Below are positions 30,112-42,527 of a stretch of DNA of 64,000 bases, piece after piece (within the stretch, counting starts at the first letter, position 1; every line of letters begins with the position of its first letter). The stretch is from Salinisphaera sp. (GTDB lineage: Bacteria; Pseudomonadota; Gammaproteobacteria; Nevskiales; Salinisphaeraceae): positions 61,484 through 125,483 of the forward strand of contig NZ_PBYA01000051.1 of assembly GCF_002729955.1 (NCBI RefSeq), in the 5' to 3' direction. Both the position numbers and the translations under genes were made by a program. The notes under the pieces were generated by a model. That model worked only from the letters and a program-made list of their open reading frames with translations. It did no database searches and was not told the origin of the DNA.

Positions 30112-32199
30112 ATGAGCAGATCGATTGCACGCATTTCCTCGCTCACCCGGCGGGTATCCCGGCAGTGGCTCACCCTTGCCCTGCTGTGCGCCGGCGCAAC
30201 GACCGCGCAGGCGGCAACGAACACGCTCACGGCCGTCAACGCCGCCCCGACTGGCGGCGACCAGGTGAGTATCCGTCTGACCATGGCCACCAGTGCGCCC
30301 ATTCCCTCGGTGTTCACCGTCAACGAGCCGGCGCGTCTTTCCATCGACCTGCCCGATACCGACCTCGCGGTCGACCAGCGCTATCAGCGCATCGACCAGG
30401 GGGCCGTGCAGGCCGTCGCCATGGCCGAAGGCGATAACCGCACCCGTGTGGTGATCGAACTCACCGCCATGACCGACTACACCGTCAACCGCGACGGCAA
30501 TGCGATCGTGATCGGCGTCGGCGGCGACGTGTCCACCCAGACCGCGCCGATGGCGGCACAGCCGGCGGGCAACAACAGCTATCAACCGGCCACGGCGTCG
30601 ATGCGCGGCCCGCAGGTGCGCGATATCGATTTTCGTCGCGGCGAGGACGGAGCCGGTCGCGTCGAGATCGTTCTGGACGGCGTCAACGGCGCGGTGGACG
30701 TGAGCGAACGCGGCGGCCAGGTCATCGCGACCATGCCCGGCGTGCAGCTGCCGGCCGCACTCGAGCGCCGCCTGGACGTGCTGGACTTCGCCACCCCGGT
30801 CAAGACCATCGACGCCATGCAGCGCGATGGCAACACCCGCATCGTGATCACCCCCGTTTCGGGCGCGGATTTCGAACAGGTGGCCTATCAGACCGGCGAT
30901 CGCTTCTTCATCGAGCTTCAGCCGATTACCGCGAGCGACAAGGCCGAAAGCGAAGCCCAGGAGCCACAGTACACCGGCCAGCGTATCTCGCTGTCGTTCC
31001 AGAACATCGACGTACGTGCCGTGCTCCAGATCGTGGCCGACGTGGCCGATGTGAACATGGTCGTCTCCGATAGCGTCAGCGGCAATATCGCCCTGCGTCT
31101 GGAAGACGTGCCCTGGGACCAGGCGCTGGACATCATCCTGCAGGCCAAGGGCCTGGGCATGCGTCGTGAAAACAACGTGATCACGGTCGCCCCGCTGGCC
31201 GAGATCGCGGCCCGCGAACAGGCCGAACTCGCCGCCCAGCAGGCCACCACGAACCTCGCACCGCTGCGCTCGGAAATCATCCAGATCAACTATGCCCGGG
31301 CCGGCGAACTCGCCGCCCTGCTGCGCAGCACGACCGGCGAACTGTCGCTGCTGTCCGACCGCGGCCAGGTCACCGTCGACGAACGCACCAACAGCCTGCT
31401 CATCAACGAAACCCGCGACAAGCTCAGCGAGATTCGCAACGTCATCAACCGACTGGATATTCCGGTTCGACAGGTACTGATCGAATCGCGCATCGTGGTT
31501 GCCAACCGTGAGTTCTCGCGCAACCTGGGCGTATCGTCCTCGGCCACGGATAACGCCGCCTTTGAATCCTCCAGCGGCGGCAACTATCTGGTCGACAACG
31601 GCTATACCATCAACCTGCCGGTGAACAACCCGGCCGGCACGATCACCACGAGCATCGTCGGCGACACGTTCAATCTGGACCTCGCCCTGTCGGCGCTGGA
31701 ATCGGAAAACCGCGGCGAAATCATCTCCGCACCGCGGGTGATCACCGCCAACGCCAAGGAAGCCAAGATCGAGCAGGGCGTGGAAATCCCCTACCTCGAA
31801 GCGGCCTCCAGTGGCGCGGCCACGGTCCAGTTCAAGGAAGCCGTGCTTGGCCTGACCGTCACCCCGCAGATCACGCCCGACGAGCGCGTCATCATGGACC
31901 TTTACGTCACCCAGGACACTCAGGGCGACACGATCGCCGTACAGGGCGGTGGCAGCGTGCCGTCGATCAATACCCGGAGTCTGACCACCCAGGTGCTGGT
32001 CGATAACGGCGATACGGTAGTGCTCGGCGGCATCTACGAGCAGGAGAACCGTAACCAGGCCGACCGGATTCCGATCCTGAGCGAGATTCCGCTGGTCGGC
32101 GGGCTGTTCCGTCGCACGCAAAGCCAGCGCGACAAGCGCGAACTGCTGCTGTTCGTCACACCCAAGATTCTCAAAGAGCAGCTGTCGCTCGGCAACTGA
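30112..32199 (+). CDS. pilQ: type IV pilus secretin PilQ
   Basis: PilQ forms the outer-membrane pore for the pilus. The 695-aa protein has a signal peptide (about residues 1-35), AMIN domains for peptidoglycan binding (about 40-250), an STN/N0 region (ISLSFQNIDVRAVLQIVADVA), a secretin N1 repeat and the C-terminal secretin domain ending with VLGGIYEQE and PLVGGLFRR. The ATG at 30112 is preceded by AAAGAGA; a GTG at 30094, which would overlap pilP, is the alternative. It is the last pil gene here. Confidence 0.95.
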   Translation: MSRSIARISSLTRRVSRQWLTLALLCAGATTAQAATNTLTAVNAAPTGGDQVSIRLTMATSAPIPSVFTVNEPARLSIDLPDTDLAVDQRYQRIDQGAVQAVAMAEGDNRTRVVIELTAMTDYTVNRDGNAIVIGVGGDVSTQTAPMAAQPAGNNSYQPATASMRGPQVRDIDFRRGEDGAGRVEIVLDGVNGAVDVSERGGQVIATMPGVQLPAALERRLDVLDFATPVKTIDAMQRDGNTRIVITPVSGADFEQVAYQTGDRFFIELQPITASDKAESEAQEPQYTGQRISLSFQNIDVRAVLQIVADVADVNMVVSDSVSGNIALRLEDVPWDQALDIILQAKGLGMRRENNVITVAPLAEIAAREQAELAAQQATTNLAPLRSEIIQINYARAGELAALLRSTTGELSLLSDRGQVTVDERTNSLLINETRDKLSEIRNVINRLDIPVRQVLIESRIVVANREFSRNLGVSSSATDNAAFESSSGGNYLVDNGYTINLPVNNPAGTITTSIVGDTFNLDLALSALESENRGEIISAPRVITANAKEAKIEQGVEIPYLEAASSGAATVQFKEAVLGLTVTPQITPDERVIMDLYVTQDTQGDTIAVQGGGSVPSINTRSLTTQVLVDNGDTVVLGGIYEQENRNQADRIPILSEIPLVGGLFRRTQSQRDKRELLLFVTPKILKEQLSLGN

Positions 32200-32259
32200 C
32201 CGCGCGGCGACCGAACGAGCCGATTGCATTCACGATTTCAATATTCCTAGGGGGAATAC

Positions 32260-33975
32260 ATGTCGGGGAAGACCATTTATCAGCTGCTCGCCGTCACGGC
32301 GCTCGCGGCTACGCTCGCCGCCTGCGGCGGGTCCACGTCAGGCGGCGACGACGATAACGGCGGCGGTTCGTCGGGCGGCGGCTCGGGTGGTGGCGGCACC
32401 AATGAGCCCGGCACGCCCAACTCCAACCCGCAAATCGGCTCGATCGACGGCTCGGGTCAATTCCAGCCGGGTCGTATCGGTGTGGCTGACTCGTCGCTCC
32501 AAGCGGGTCAGAGCTCAAGCTTGACGGTCCGTCTTCGCGGCACCGACGGTAGTAGCCTGAGCGAATCGGCTCAGGTGTTTTTTTCATCTGAGTGCGCATC
32601 CACTGGCCAGGCCGATATCACGCCCGCCGTTGTCGATAGTCAGGGCGGCATAGCCACAACGACCTATACCGCGCTTGGCTGCGTCGGTACAGACACGGTG
32701 ACTGCCCGGACTAGCGTTGAAGACACCACGCTGACAGCCACTGCTGACATCGAGACCCAGGCCGCGGAATTCGGCGCCATCGAGTTCGATTCTGTATCGC
32801 AGCAGCTGATCGGTTTAAGAGGTACGGGCGCGCTACCTGAACAGTCGAGAGTTACGTTCAGGGTGACGAACAGCACTGGCTCGCCGCTGCCCAATCAAAC
32901 CGTTGACTTTTCGCTCAATACGACGGTGGGCGGATTGAGTTTGAGCAACGCCTCAACCACAACCGACAGTCAAGGGATCGCAACGACGACGGTTACTTCC
33001 GGCACCGTTGCGACATCCGTGCGCGTTACCGCTTCCACGACGAGCACATCCGGCCAGCAGCAAAGCGCTCAGTCAAGTGAACTGGCCGTCACGACGGGCC
33101 TGCCCGACAACGACAACTTCTCTCTAAGCGCGACGAAGTTGAATATCGAAGGCCAGGAATTCGACGGCATAACGACCGAAATTACAATTCGCGCGGCCGA
33201 CCGGTTCAATAATCCGGTTCCGGACGGTACCGCGGTTAACTTCAGAACAGAAGGCGGCTCGATCCCCGGCAGCTGCACGACGCAGAATGGCGCTTGTAGC
33301 GTGACGCTTACGTCCCAGGACTCGCGTCCAGACGACGGCCGGGCGACCGTCCTTGCGACCGCGATCGGTGAAGAGACATTCTCTGACACTTCACCCTCCA
33401 ACGGCCGTTTCGACGAAGGCGAGTTCAACCCCAACGATGATCTGCCGGAAGCCTTCGTCGACTACAACGAGGACGGCGCCCGTAACAGCAACGAACCCTA
33501 CATCGACTTCAATAACAACGGTAGCTACGATCTCGGCGATGGCGAATTCACCGGCCTTCGCTGCCAGCCGGGCGCGAGCGCGTCGGACGAACTCGACTGC
33601 ACGACCGAATCGATCAATGTTCGGGACCAGGTCGTCATCGTCTTCAGCAACAGTAGCCAAGTCATCGAGTTCGACCCTTCGTCAATCAGTCTCGATAGCG
33701 GGAATGTGCTGGTAAGTGTTTCGGTGGGCGGCCCTGGCGGCCGAGTGCCACCGGCCGAAACGCAAATCCAGGCGACGACGGAAGTGGGATCGATCGTTGG
33801 GCCTTCGAGTTATACTGTTCGCAGCACCTCAGCACGAGGGCCGTTTATTGCGACCTTCGAGCTCGAGCCCGCGGACAATTTGAACGAACCCGATACCGGG
33901 CGGTTGCGAGTGACTGTTACGACGCCGCAGGGCGTAATAAGCCGAGGGTCCGCGCCGGTGTCGCAAAACCCCTAG
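32260..33975 (+). CDS. secreted lipoprotein with Ig-like (Big_1/invasin-type) repeats and EF-hand-like loops
   Basis: A 571-aa protein with a lipoprotein signal (lipobox LAAC, Cys about residue 22) followed by a Gly/Ser/Asp linker, so it is probably anchored in the outer membrane. Several beta-rich units follow with the bacterial Ig-like pattern (PLPNQTVDFSLNT...GGLSLSN...TDSQGIATTTVTSG; a second at NPVPDGTAVNFRTEGG). At about residues 401 and 416 there are two tandem calcium-loop-like segments (DYNEDGARNSNE, DFNNNGSYDLGD). A strong AGGGGGAA element precedes the ATG. It lies between pilQ and aroK; the exact role is unknown, adhesion or pilus accessory being only inference. Confidence 0.8.
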   Translation: MSGKTIYQLLAVTALAATLAACGGSTSGGDDDNGGGSSGGGSGGGGTNEPGTPNSNPQIGSIDGSGQFQPGRIGVADSSLQAGQSSSLTVRLRGTDGSSLSESAQVFFSSECASTGQADITPAVVDSQGGIATTTYTALGCVGTDTVTARTSVEDTTLTATADIETQAAEFGAIEFDSVSQQLIGLRGTGALPEQSRVTFRVTNSTGSPLPNQTVDFSLNTTVGGLSLSNASTTTDSQGIATTTVTSGTVATSVRVTASTTSTSGQQQSAQSSELAVTTGLPDNDNFSLSATKLNIEGQEFDGITTEITIRAADRFNNPVPDGTAVNFRTEGGSIPGSCTTQNGACSVTLTSQDSRPDDGRATVLATAIGEETFSDTSPSNGRFDEGEFNPNDDLPEAFVDYNEDGARNSNEPYIDFNNNGSYDLGDGEFTGLRCQPGASASDELDCTTESINVRDQVVIVFSNSSQVIEFDPSSISLDSGNVLVSVSVGGPGGRVPPAETQIQATTEVGSIVGPSSYTVRSTSARGPFIATFELEPADNLNEPDTGRLRVTVTTPQGVISRGSAPVSQNP

Positions 33976-33981
33976 CAGGAT

Positions 33982-34009
33982 GAGCGGCGCGCCCCGGGGC
34001 GCGCCGCTC
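33982..34009 (+). terminator. strong hairpin after the Ig-like lipoprotein gene
   Basis: A perfect 12-bp stem (GAGCGGCGCGCC / GGCGCGCCGCTC) with a CCGG loop, followed by TATTTGG, begins 7 bp after the stop codon. The T-run is short, but this is a plausible terminator separating the pil operon from aroK. Confidence 0.7.
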
Positions 34010-34154
34010 TATTTGGTAGGATCGAAACGCGAACTGCCTTGTGGCCAGGTAACTGCGTTAAACTGCTCGCGAAATGATCCTGGTTGTTCTGGCTCGCGGC
34101 TGAATATTTGCCGGGCCCACCTATCCTCGTTTTCCGAGACCAAACTAAGATTAC

Positions 34155-34685
34155 ATGGCAGCAAACCCAAACATCTATCTCGTCGGCCCCATGGGCGCCG
34201 GCAAAACGACGATCGGCCGGCGCATTGCCGAAATCAAGGGCATGACCTTTGTGGATTCGGACCATGAGGTCGAAAAGCGCACGGGCGTCGATATCTCTTT
34301 CATCTTCGATATGGAAGGTGAGGACGGCTTTCGCAAGCGCGAACGCGAGATGATTGCAGAGCTGTCGGAGCAGCCGAACACGGTAATGGCCACCGGCGGC
34401 GGCGCGATTCTGGATGAATCCACTCGCGACCTGCTCTCGGCCCGCGGTGTAGTGGTCTACCTGCAGACATCGCTGGAGCAGCAGATCGCGCGTACCCGCA
34501 AGGCCAACAATCGGCCGCTGCTTGAGGGCAGCGACGATGTCGAGGCCACCCTGGCCCAGCTCATGGAAGAGCGCGACCCCCTCTACCGCTCCATTGCCGA
34601 TGTGGTGGTCGCCACCGGCGACCAGCAGGCACGCCGCCTCGCTCGCGAGATCGTCGAGCAGCTCGAGGCCATCGGTACGGCGTGA
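34155..34685 (+). CDS. aroK: shikimate kinase
   Basis: It phosphorylates shikimate to shikimate-3-phosphate in aromatic amino acid synthesis. The 176-aa protein has the P-loop GPMGAGKTTIGRR, FVDSDHEVEKRTG with the shikimate-binding Asp, and ATGGGAILDE. Length is normal. Its stop overlaps the start of the next gene by 4 nt (GTGA). A -10-like GTTAAACTGC lies upstream at 34057-34066. Confidence 0.95.
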   Translation: MAANPNIYLVGPMGAGKTTIGRRIAEIKGMTFVDSDHEVEKRTGVDISFIFDMEGEDGFRKREREMIAELSEQPNTVMATGGGAILDESTRDLLSARGVVVYLQTSLEQQIARTRKANNRPLLEGSDDVEATLAQLMEERDPLYRSIADVVVATGDQQARRLAREIVEQLEAIGTA

Positions 34686-35185
34686 CGGCCGGCGCCGCCA
34701 ACGCGCCGGCCTATGCCGGCTTCTGGATACGGGTATTCGCCTCGCTGGTCGACTCGATCCTGATCGCCTTCATCACCGCACCGATAATGCGGCTTGTCTA
34801 CGGCCCGGCGTTCTTTGCCGCCGAGGGACCGTTGATCATGGGGCCGGCCCATGTACTCGTTGTTTACGTGCTGCCCGCAGTAGCCGTGGTTCTGTTCTGG
34901 ATCTACCGGCAGGCCACGCCCGGCAAGATGCTGGTTGGCGCGCGAGTGGTCGATGCGCACACCGGCGGCCAGCCGGGCACCGGCCAGCTGGTCATTCGTT
35001 ACCTGGGCTATTTCGTGTCCTCGTTCCCGCTGGGCCTTGGCCTTGTCTGGGTCGCCTTCGATCGGCGCAAGCAGGGCTGGCACGACAAACTCGCCAAGAC
35101 CGTGGTCATTCGCGAGCAGGCGGGCGGCGGCGGCCACTTCGACGACGAAACCGAACACACACAACCGGAGCGCTGGCAGGCATGA
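34682..35185 (+). CDS. RDD family membrane protein
   Basis: A 167-aa protein with three to four hydrophobic segments and the family's Arg-Asp signature near the first helix (FWIRVFASLVDSILIAF) and the YRQATPGKMLVGARVVDA motif. RDD proteins are inner-membrane proteins; some are linked to sodium or ion transport, but most have no known role. Starting at GTG 34682 it overlaps aroK by 4 nt, and its stop overlaps aroB by 4 nt, so it is fully embedded in the aro operon. Confidence 0.88.
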   Translation: MTAGAANAPAYAGFWIRVFASLVDSILIAFITAPIMRLVYGPAFFAAEGPLIMGPAHVLVVYVLPAVAVVLFWIYRQATPGKMLVGARVVDAHTGGQPGTGQLVIRYLGYFVSSFPLGLGLVWVAFDRRKQGWHDKLAKTVVIREQAGGGGHFDDETEHTQPERWQA

Positions 35186-36291
35186 GCGTCGCAATCGAAA
35201 ATACCCGTCGTGCCGATTTGCGCGTCGACCTGGGCGAGCGCAGCTACGAAATCGTCATCGCTCGCGGCATCATCGAACAGGCCGGCGCCTACACCGGCGC
35301 GATACACGGCCAGCGCGTGCTGATCGTGACCAACGAAACGGTCGCACCGCTCTATGCAGCCGCTGTGGAAAACGCGCTGTCGGCCGAGCACGACGTCGAT
35401 ACGCTGGTTCTGCCCGACGGCGAGCAGTACAAGACGCTGGCCACGCTCGACAAGATCTACGACCGGCTGCTCGAGAACGGCTACGGCCGCGATGCCACCA
35501 TCGTCGCTCTGGGCGGTGGCGTGATCGGCGATATCGCCGGCTTCGCGGCCGCCAGCTACCAGCGCGGCATCGACTTCGTGCAGCTGCCCACCACCCTGCT
35601 CGCCCAGGTGGATTCTTCGGTCGGCGGCAAGACCGGCGTCAATCATCGTCTGGGCAAGAACATGATCGGCGCCTTTCACCAGCCCACGCGCGTGCTCGCC
35701 GATGTCGGCGTGCTCGACAGCCTGCCGGCACGCGAGTTCGCCGCCGGCATGGCCGAGGTGATCAAGTACGGCCTGATTCGCGACCGCCCGTTCCTGGATT
35801 GGCTGGATACGAACATGGCCGCAATCAATGCCCGCGATGCGGATGCGTTGATCGAGGTGATCCGGCGCTCCTGTGCGAACAAGGCCGAGGTGGTGGCCGC
35901 CGACGAACGCGAAGCCGGCCAACGTGCCCTGCTCAACCTCGGGCATACCTACGGCCACGCCCTCGAGGCCGAACTGGGTTATGGCGAATGGCTGCATGGC
36001 GAGGCGGTCGCAGCCGGCATGTGCATGGCCGCCGACACCGCCTGCCGGCTGGGCTGGCTCGACGAAAGCCAGTGCGAACATATCGAACGCCTCATCGGCG
36101 CCGCGCACCTGCCCATCGCCCCACCGCGCACGCTGGAACGCGCGCGCATCCGCGCGCTCATGGCCCGCGACAAGAAGGCCACGGCCGGCAGCCTGCGGTT
36201 GGTGCTCATGCGCGATATCGGCCATGCCGTTGTCACGCGCGACTATGGCGACGCGCTCGACGAAACCCTGAAACGGTATTTCGAAAATTAG
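35182..36291 (+). CDS. aroB: 3-dehydroquinate synthase
   Basis: It converts DAHP to 3-dehydroquinate using NAD and a divalent metal. The 369-aa protein has LGGGVIGDIAGFAAA, QLPTTLLAQVDSSVGGKTGVNH, KNMIGAFHQP, GMAEVIKYG and the metal-binding LGHTYGHALE. Length is normal. The ATG at 35182 overlaps the RDD gene stop; the frame is open further upstream but only across other genes. Confidence 0.96.
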   Translation: MSVAIENTRRADLRVDLGERSYEIVIARGIIEQAGAYTGAIHGQRVLIVTNETVAPLYAAAVENALSAEHDVDTLVLPDGEQYKTLATLDKIYDRLLENGYGRDATIVALGGGVIGDIAGFAAASYQRGIDFVQLPTTLLAQVDSSVGGKTGVNHRLGKNMIGAFHQPTRVLADVGVLDSLPAREFAAGMAEVIKYGLIRDRPFLDWLDTNMAAINARDADALIEVIRRSCANKAEVVAADEREAGQRALLNLGHTYGHALEAELGYGEWLHGEAVAAGMCMAADTACRLGWLDESQCEHIERLIGAAHLPIAPPRTLERARIRALMARDKKATAGSLRLVLMRDIGHAVVTRDYGDALDETLKRYFEN

Positions 36292-36333
36292 CCGTTTCTA
36301 CAACGCTCCTGCGCCGTTGCCTGCGCGCGCCGA

Positions 36334-36362
36334 TTGATTGCGCATCGGCCGCCTTTTATACT
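36334..36362 (+). promoter_or_regulatory. candidate sigma70 promoter upstream of gltB
   Basis: TTGATT (36334-36339), 17-bp spacer, TATACT (36357-36362). It is about 178 bp before the gltB start, in the 248-bp gap after aroB. A second -10-like TATAGT is at 36431-36436 without a good -35. Confidence 0.5.
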
Positions 36363-36539
36363 TTTATTCAACGTGGGTTCGTTACCGGCGCTCGAAACGG
36401 GCTGCCACATCAGAACGGCCCGTTGCGCCGTATAGTGTGACCATCCAGGCGGCGAACGCCGCGGCACATGATTTCCGATACGGCATTCGGCATCCGGGAA
36501 TTGCCCTCGATCGCGCCGAATCTGACCCGAGGACTTAAA

Positions 36540-39500
36540 ATGCACCAGTTGAAAGGCGGACTCTATTCTCCGGAGTTCGAGAGAGATGCCTGCGGCTTCG
36601 GCCTGATCGCGAACATGGACAACCAGCCAAGCCATTGGCTGGTCGAGACCACCATCGGCGCGCTCGAACGGCTCACCCATCGCGGCGCGGTCGCCGCCGA
36701 CGGCAAGACCGGCGACGGCTGCGGCATCCTGATGAAAAAGCCGGATGCCTTCCTGCGCACGATCGCCGAGGAAGCCGGTATCGAACTGGCCGATCACTAC
36801 GCCAGCGGTATCGTCTTCCTGAACCCGGACGCCGACCTGCGCGAAGCCGCCAAGGCGGAGCTCGGCCGCCAGCTGGAGGCCGAGGGGCTGACGGTTGCGG
36901 GCTGGCGCGAAGTGCCGATCGATGCACAGTCCGCCTGCGGCAACCAGGCGCTGGAAACCCTGCCGCATCTGGAACAGCTGTTCGTGAACGCGCCGGCCGA
37001 CATGGACCATGCGCTGTTCGAGTCCAAGCTGGTGTTCTCGCGTCGGCGTACCGAAAACGCCCTGCCCGACGACGAGGTGTTTTATGTGCCGTCGCTGTCG
37101 GCACACGTGCTGTCGTACAAGGGCATGGTCATGCCCAGCTATCTGCCGGTGTTCTACAAGGACCTGGCCGACGAGCGTCTGGAAACCTCGCTGTGCGTGT
37201 TCCATCAGCGCTTTTCCACTAACACGCTGCCGCAGTGGCGTCTGGCCCAGCCGTTTCGCTATCTGGCCCATAACGGCGAGATCAACACGGTCACGGGTAA
37301 CCGCAACTGGTCGACCGCGCGGGCGAACAAATTCGCCTCCGACAAGCTGCCTGACCTGGAATCGATCCTGCCGCTGGTCTCGACCACCGGCTCGGATTCG
37401 CAGAGCCTCGACAACATGCTCGAGGTACTGCTCGCGGGCGGCATGGACATCTTCTATGCCATGCGCCTGCTGATGCCGCCGGCCTGGCAGAACGTCGATT
37501 ACATGTCGGCCGATCTGCGTGCCTTCTACGAATACAACTCCATGCATATGGAGCCCTGGGACGGCCCGGCGGGCATCGTGCTCACCGACGGGCGCTATGC
37601 CGCCTGCTGTCTGGATCGCAACGGCCTGCGCCCGGCGCGCTATGTGATCACCAAGGATCGCCACATCACCCTGGCCTCCGAAATCGGCGTCTGGGACTAC
37701 AACCCGGCGGACGTGGTCGCCAAGGGCCGCCTGAAGCCCGGCGACATGATCGCCGTGGATACCGAAAACGGCGAACTGATCAAGCCGCAGGAAATCGACA
37801 AGCGCCTGGCCAGCCGTGCTCCCTACAAGCAGTGGCTGAAAAAGAACGCGCGCATGCTCGAATCGCGGCTGGCCGACACCCGCGACGAAGCCTGGATGGA
37901 GCGCGAGCAGGTCAAGGTCTACGAAAAGCTCTTCCATGTGTCGTTCGAAGAGCGCGACCAGGTACTGCGTCCGCTGGCCGAAGCCGGCCAGGAAGCCACC
38001 GGCTCCATGGGCGACGACACGCCGTTCCCGGTGCTGTCGCGCGTGGATCGGGTCATCTACGACTATTTCCGCCAGAAGTTCGCCCAGGTCACCAACCCGC
38101 CGATCGACTCGCTGCGCGAGCGTATCGTCATGTCGCTGGAGACCTGCTTCGGGCGCGAGCGCAACGTGTTCGAGGAAAACGAGGAACGCGCCAAGCGTCT
38201 GGTGGTGGATTCGCCGGTGCTCTCGACCGGCAAGTTCCGTCGCCTGCTGTCGATCGACGATGACGACTACGCGCATACGATCATCGACCTCAACTACGAC
38301 GCGAACACCGCGCTGTCCGATGCGATCGCCATGATCTGCGATCAGGCGGTGGATGCGGTCAAGGCCGGCAAGACGGTAATCGTGCTCTCTGATCGCGAGA
38401 TCGAACAGGGCAAGCTGCCCATTCAGGCACTGCTGGCCACCGGCGCGATCCATCATCGCCTGACCCGCGAGAACCTGCGTTGCGACGCCAATCTGGTGGT
38501 GGATACCGCCAGCGCACGCGATGCGCATCACTTCGCCTGCCTGATCGGCTACGGTGCGAGCGCGATTCATCCTTATCTGGCCTACGAAAGCCTCAACGAC
38601 CTCGTGCGCTGCGGCCAGGTCGACGGCCGCGACCCGGACGAGCTCTGTGCGACCTATCGCAAGGGCATCAACAAGGGTCTGTACAAGATCATGTCCAAGA
38701 TGGGCATTTCCACGGTCACCAGCTACCGCGGCGCCCAGCTGTTCGAGATCGTCGGCCTCGATGAAGAGGTGACCGAAACCTGCTTCAAGGGCACGGTCAG
38801 CCGTATTTCCGGCGCCGGCTTCGCCCATCTGCAGGCCGATATCGCGCGTCTGGCACAGAACGCCTGGAACCCGCGCGTGGCCATCAACCAGGGCGGGCTG
38901 CTCAAGTTCGTGCACGGGCAGGAATATCACTGCTACAACCCGGACGTGATCGCCACCCTGCACGACGCCGTGTCCACCGGCGACTACGACAAGTACCGCG
39001 AGTACGCCGATATCGTGCAGGGCCGGCCCGTGTCGGTGCTGCGCGACCTGTTCAAGCTGCGCGACGATATCGAGCCGATCTCCATCGACGACGTCGAGCC
39101 CATCGAAGACATCACGCCGCGTTTCGACTCGGCCGGCATGTCGCTGGGCGCGCTCTCGCCCGAGGCCCACGAATCGCTGGCCCAGGGCATGAATCGGATG
39201 GGCGGGCGCTCGAACTCGGGCGAAGGCGGCGAAGACGCGGCTCGCTACGGCACCGACAAGATGTCGAAGATCAAGCAGGTGGCATCGGGCCGCTTTGGCG
39301 TGACCCCGCATTATCTGGTCAACGCCGAAGTGCTGCAGATCAAGATCGCCCAGGGTGCGAAACCTGGCGAAGGCGGTCAGCTGCCGGGTCACAAGGTCAA
39401 CGAAATGATCGCCCGCCTGCGCTATTCCAAGCCGGGCGTGGCGCTGATTTCGCCGCCGCCGCATCACGATATCTACTCGATCGAGGATCTGGCCCAGCTG

Positions 39501-40997
39501 ATCTTCGACCTCAAGCAGGTCAATCCGCAGGCGCTGGTGTCGGTCAAGCTCGTGTCGGGCCCTGGCGTGGGCACGATCGCAGCCGGCGTGGCCAAGGCCT
39601 ATGCCGATCTGATCACGATTTCCGGCTACGACGGCGGCACGGGTGCATCCCCGCTCACCTCGGTCCGCTATGCCGGCACGCCGTGGGAGCTCGGCTTGTC
39701 GGAAACCCAGCAGACGCTGCGCGCCAACGACCTGCGCGAAAAGGTTCGCGTACAGACCGATGGCGGTCTCAAGACCGGCCTGGACGTGATCAAGGCTGCG
39801 ATTCTGGGCGCCGAATCGTTCGGCTTTGGCACCGGCCCAATGGTGGCGCTCGGCTGCAAGTACCTGCGCGTATGCCATCTCAACAACTGTGCGACGGGTG
39901 TCGCGACCCAGAACGAGGTGCTGCGCGAACGCCACTTCATCGGTATTCCCGAGATGGTGCAGAACTTCTTTGGCTTTATCGCCCAGGACACGCGCGAGCT
40001 GATGGCCAAGATCGGCGTGCGCTCGCTCGGCGAGCTGATCGGGCGCACCGATCTGCTCGAAATCCTGCCGGGCGAAACGCCCAAGCAGCAGGGCCTCGAT
40101 CTGGAGCCGATCCTGTCCAAGGGCGGGCTGGCCGATGATATCCCGACCCAGTGTCTGGATCCGCACAACGAACCCTTCGACAAGGGCGAGTTGGCCGAAC
40201 AGATGGTTGCGGACGCGCTGGATGCGATCGAAAACAAGAGCGGTGGCACCTTCGAATACGAAGTGCACAACAACAACCGCTCGCTCGGCGCGCGGCTGTC
40301 CGGCGAGATCGCGCGTCGTCACGGCAACCTGGACATGGAAGACGCGCCGATCACGCTCAAGCTTACCGGCACGGCCGGCCAGAGCTTCGGCGTGTTCAAT
40401 GCCGGCGGCCTGCATATGTATCTGGAAGGCGATGCCAACGACTATGTCGGCAAGGGCATGGCCGGCGGGCGGCTGGTGATCCGGCCCTCGCGGGATGCGG
40501 GCTTTGTCGCTCGTGATGCAGCCATCATCGGCAACACCTGCCTGTACGGTGCTACCGGCGGCGCGCTGTATGCCGCCGGCATGGGCGGCGAACGCTTCGG
40601 CGTGCGCAACTCGGGGGCCACCGCGGTCGTGGAAGGCATTGGCGATCACGGCTGTGAATACATGACCGGTGGCTGCGTGGTCGTGCTCGGCCATACCGGC
40701 GTGAACTTCGGCGCTGGCATGACCGGCGGTCTGGCCTATGTGCTGGATGAAAAACGCGAGTTCGTCGACCGCTACAATCACGAGCTGATCGACATCCATC
40801 GGCTGGTTTCCGAAAACATGGAAGCCCACCGCCACTATCTGCGCGAGATGATCGAAGCCCACGTGGCCGAAACCGGCAGCGCCTGGGGCGCCGAAATCCT
40901 CGAGGATTTCCGCGACTACATCGGCCAGTTCTGGCTGGTCAAGCCCAAGGCCGAAAGCGTGGAAACGATCCTGGATACGCTCAATCGCGCGGCCTGA
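36540..40997 (+). CDS. gltB: glutamate synthase large subunit
   Basis: With GltD it makes two glutamates from glutamine and 2-oxoglutarate. The 1485-aa protein has the Ntn glutaminase domain (RDACGFG with the nucleophile Cys at about residue 18 after a short propeptide), the central and FMN-binding synthase domains ([14 protein letters not shown]), the 3Fe-4S ligands [12 protein letters not shown] and the C-terminal GXGXG helix domain ([11 protein letters not shown]). The ATG at 36540 has GAGGAC upstream and gives the expected leader; an upstream ATG at 36468 is less likely. Confidence 0.96.
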   Translation: MHQLKGGLYSPEFERDACGFGLIANMDNQPSHWLVETTIGALERLTHRGAVAADGKTGDGCGILMKKPDAFLRTIAEEAGIELADHYASGIVFLNPDADLREAAKAELGRQLEAEGLTVAGWREVPIDAQSACGNQALETLPHLEQLFVNAPADMDHALFESKLVFSRRRTENALPDDEVFYVPSLSAHVLSYKGMVMPSYLPVFYKDLADERLETSLCVFHQRFSTNTLPQWRLAQPFRYLAHNGEINTVTGNRNWSTARANKFASDKLPDLESILPLVSTTGSDSQSLDNMLEVLLAGGMDIFYAMRLLMPPAWQNVDYMSADLRAFYEYNSMHMEPWDGPAGIVLTDGRYAACCLDRNGLRPARYVITKDRHITLASEIGVWDYNPADVVAKGRLKPGDMIAVDTENGELIKPQEIDKRLASRAPYKQWLKKNARMLESRLADTRDEAWMEREQVKVYEKLFHVSFEERDQVLRPLAEAGQEATGSMGDDTPFPVLSRVDRVIYDYFRQKFAQVTNPPIDSLRERIVMSLETCFGRERNVFEENEERAKRLVVDSPVLSTGKFRRLLSIDDDDYAHTIIDLNYDANTALSDAIAMICDQAVDAVKAGKTVIVLSDREIEQGKLPIQALLATGAIHHRLTRENLRCDANLVVDTASARDAHHFACLIGYGASAIHPYLAYESLNDLVRCGQVDGRDPDELCATYRKGINKGLYKIMSKMGISTVTSYRGAQLFEIVGLDEEVTETCFKGTVSRISGAGFAHLQADIARLAQNAWNPRVAINQGGLLKFVHGQEYHCYNPDVIATLHDAVSTGDYDKYREYADIVQGRPVSVLRDLFKLRDDIEPISIDDVEPIEDITPRFDSAGMSLGALSPEAHESLAQGMNRMGGRSNSGEGGEDAARYGTDKMSKIKQVASGRFGVTPHYLVNAEVLQIKIAQGAKPGEGGQLPGHKVNEMIARLRYSKPGVALISPPPHHDIYSIEDLAQLIFDLKQVNPQALVSVKLVSGPGVGTIAAGVAKAYADLITISGYDGGTGASPLTSVRYAGTPWELGLSETQQTLRANDLREKVRVQTDGGLKTGLDVIKAAILGAESFGFGTGPMVALGCKYLRVCHLNNCATGVATQNEVLRERHFIGIPEMVQNFFGFIAQDTRELMAKIGVRSLGELIGRTDLLEILPGETPKQQGLDLEPILSKGGLADDIPTQCLDPHNEPFDKGELAEQMVADALDAIENKSGGTFEYEVHNNNRSLGARLSGEIARRHGNLDMEDAPITLKLTGTAGQSFGVFNAGGLHMYLEGDANDYVGKGMAGGRLVIRPSRDAGFVARDAAIIGNTCLYGATGGALYAAGMGGERFGVRNSGATAVVEGIGDHGCEYMTGGCVVVLGHTGVNFGAGMTGGLAYVLDEKREFVDRYNHELIDIHRLVSENMEAHRHYLREMIEAHVAETGSAWGAEILEDFRDYIGQFWLVKPKAESVETILDTLNRAA

Positions 40998-41015
40998 TCA
41001 CGCCGCAGAAAGGGG

Positions 41016-41051
41016 CCGCGCCGCGCCTGCTCATCGACAGGCGCGGCGCGG
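41016..41051 (+). other. strong intercistronic hairpin between gltB and gltD
   Basis: A perfect 14-bp GC-rich stem (CCGCGCCGCGCCTG / CAGGCGCGGCGCGG) with an 8-nt loop occupies half of the 79-bp gltB-gltD spacer. No T-run follows, so it more likely stabilises gltB mRNA or tunes the subunit ratio than ends transcription. This is an inference. Confidence 0.6.
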
Positions 41052-41067
41052 GCTGCGTAACGACTAA

Positions 41068-42513
<1,446 letters not shown>

Positions 42514-42527
42514 TAGATCACCTTCTC

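Noticed and set aside
30058..32229. A 723-codon minus-strand frame opposite pilQ
   Set aside because: Shadow of pilQ with a repetitive, His/Asp/Gly-rich translation.
36288..40862. A 1524-codon open frame on the minus strand opposite gltB
   Set aside because: It mirrors gltB codon usage; its translation is low-complexity and shows no domain. High-GC coding strands commonly leave the opposite strand open.
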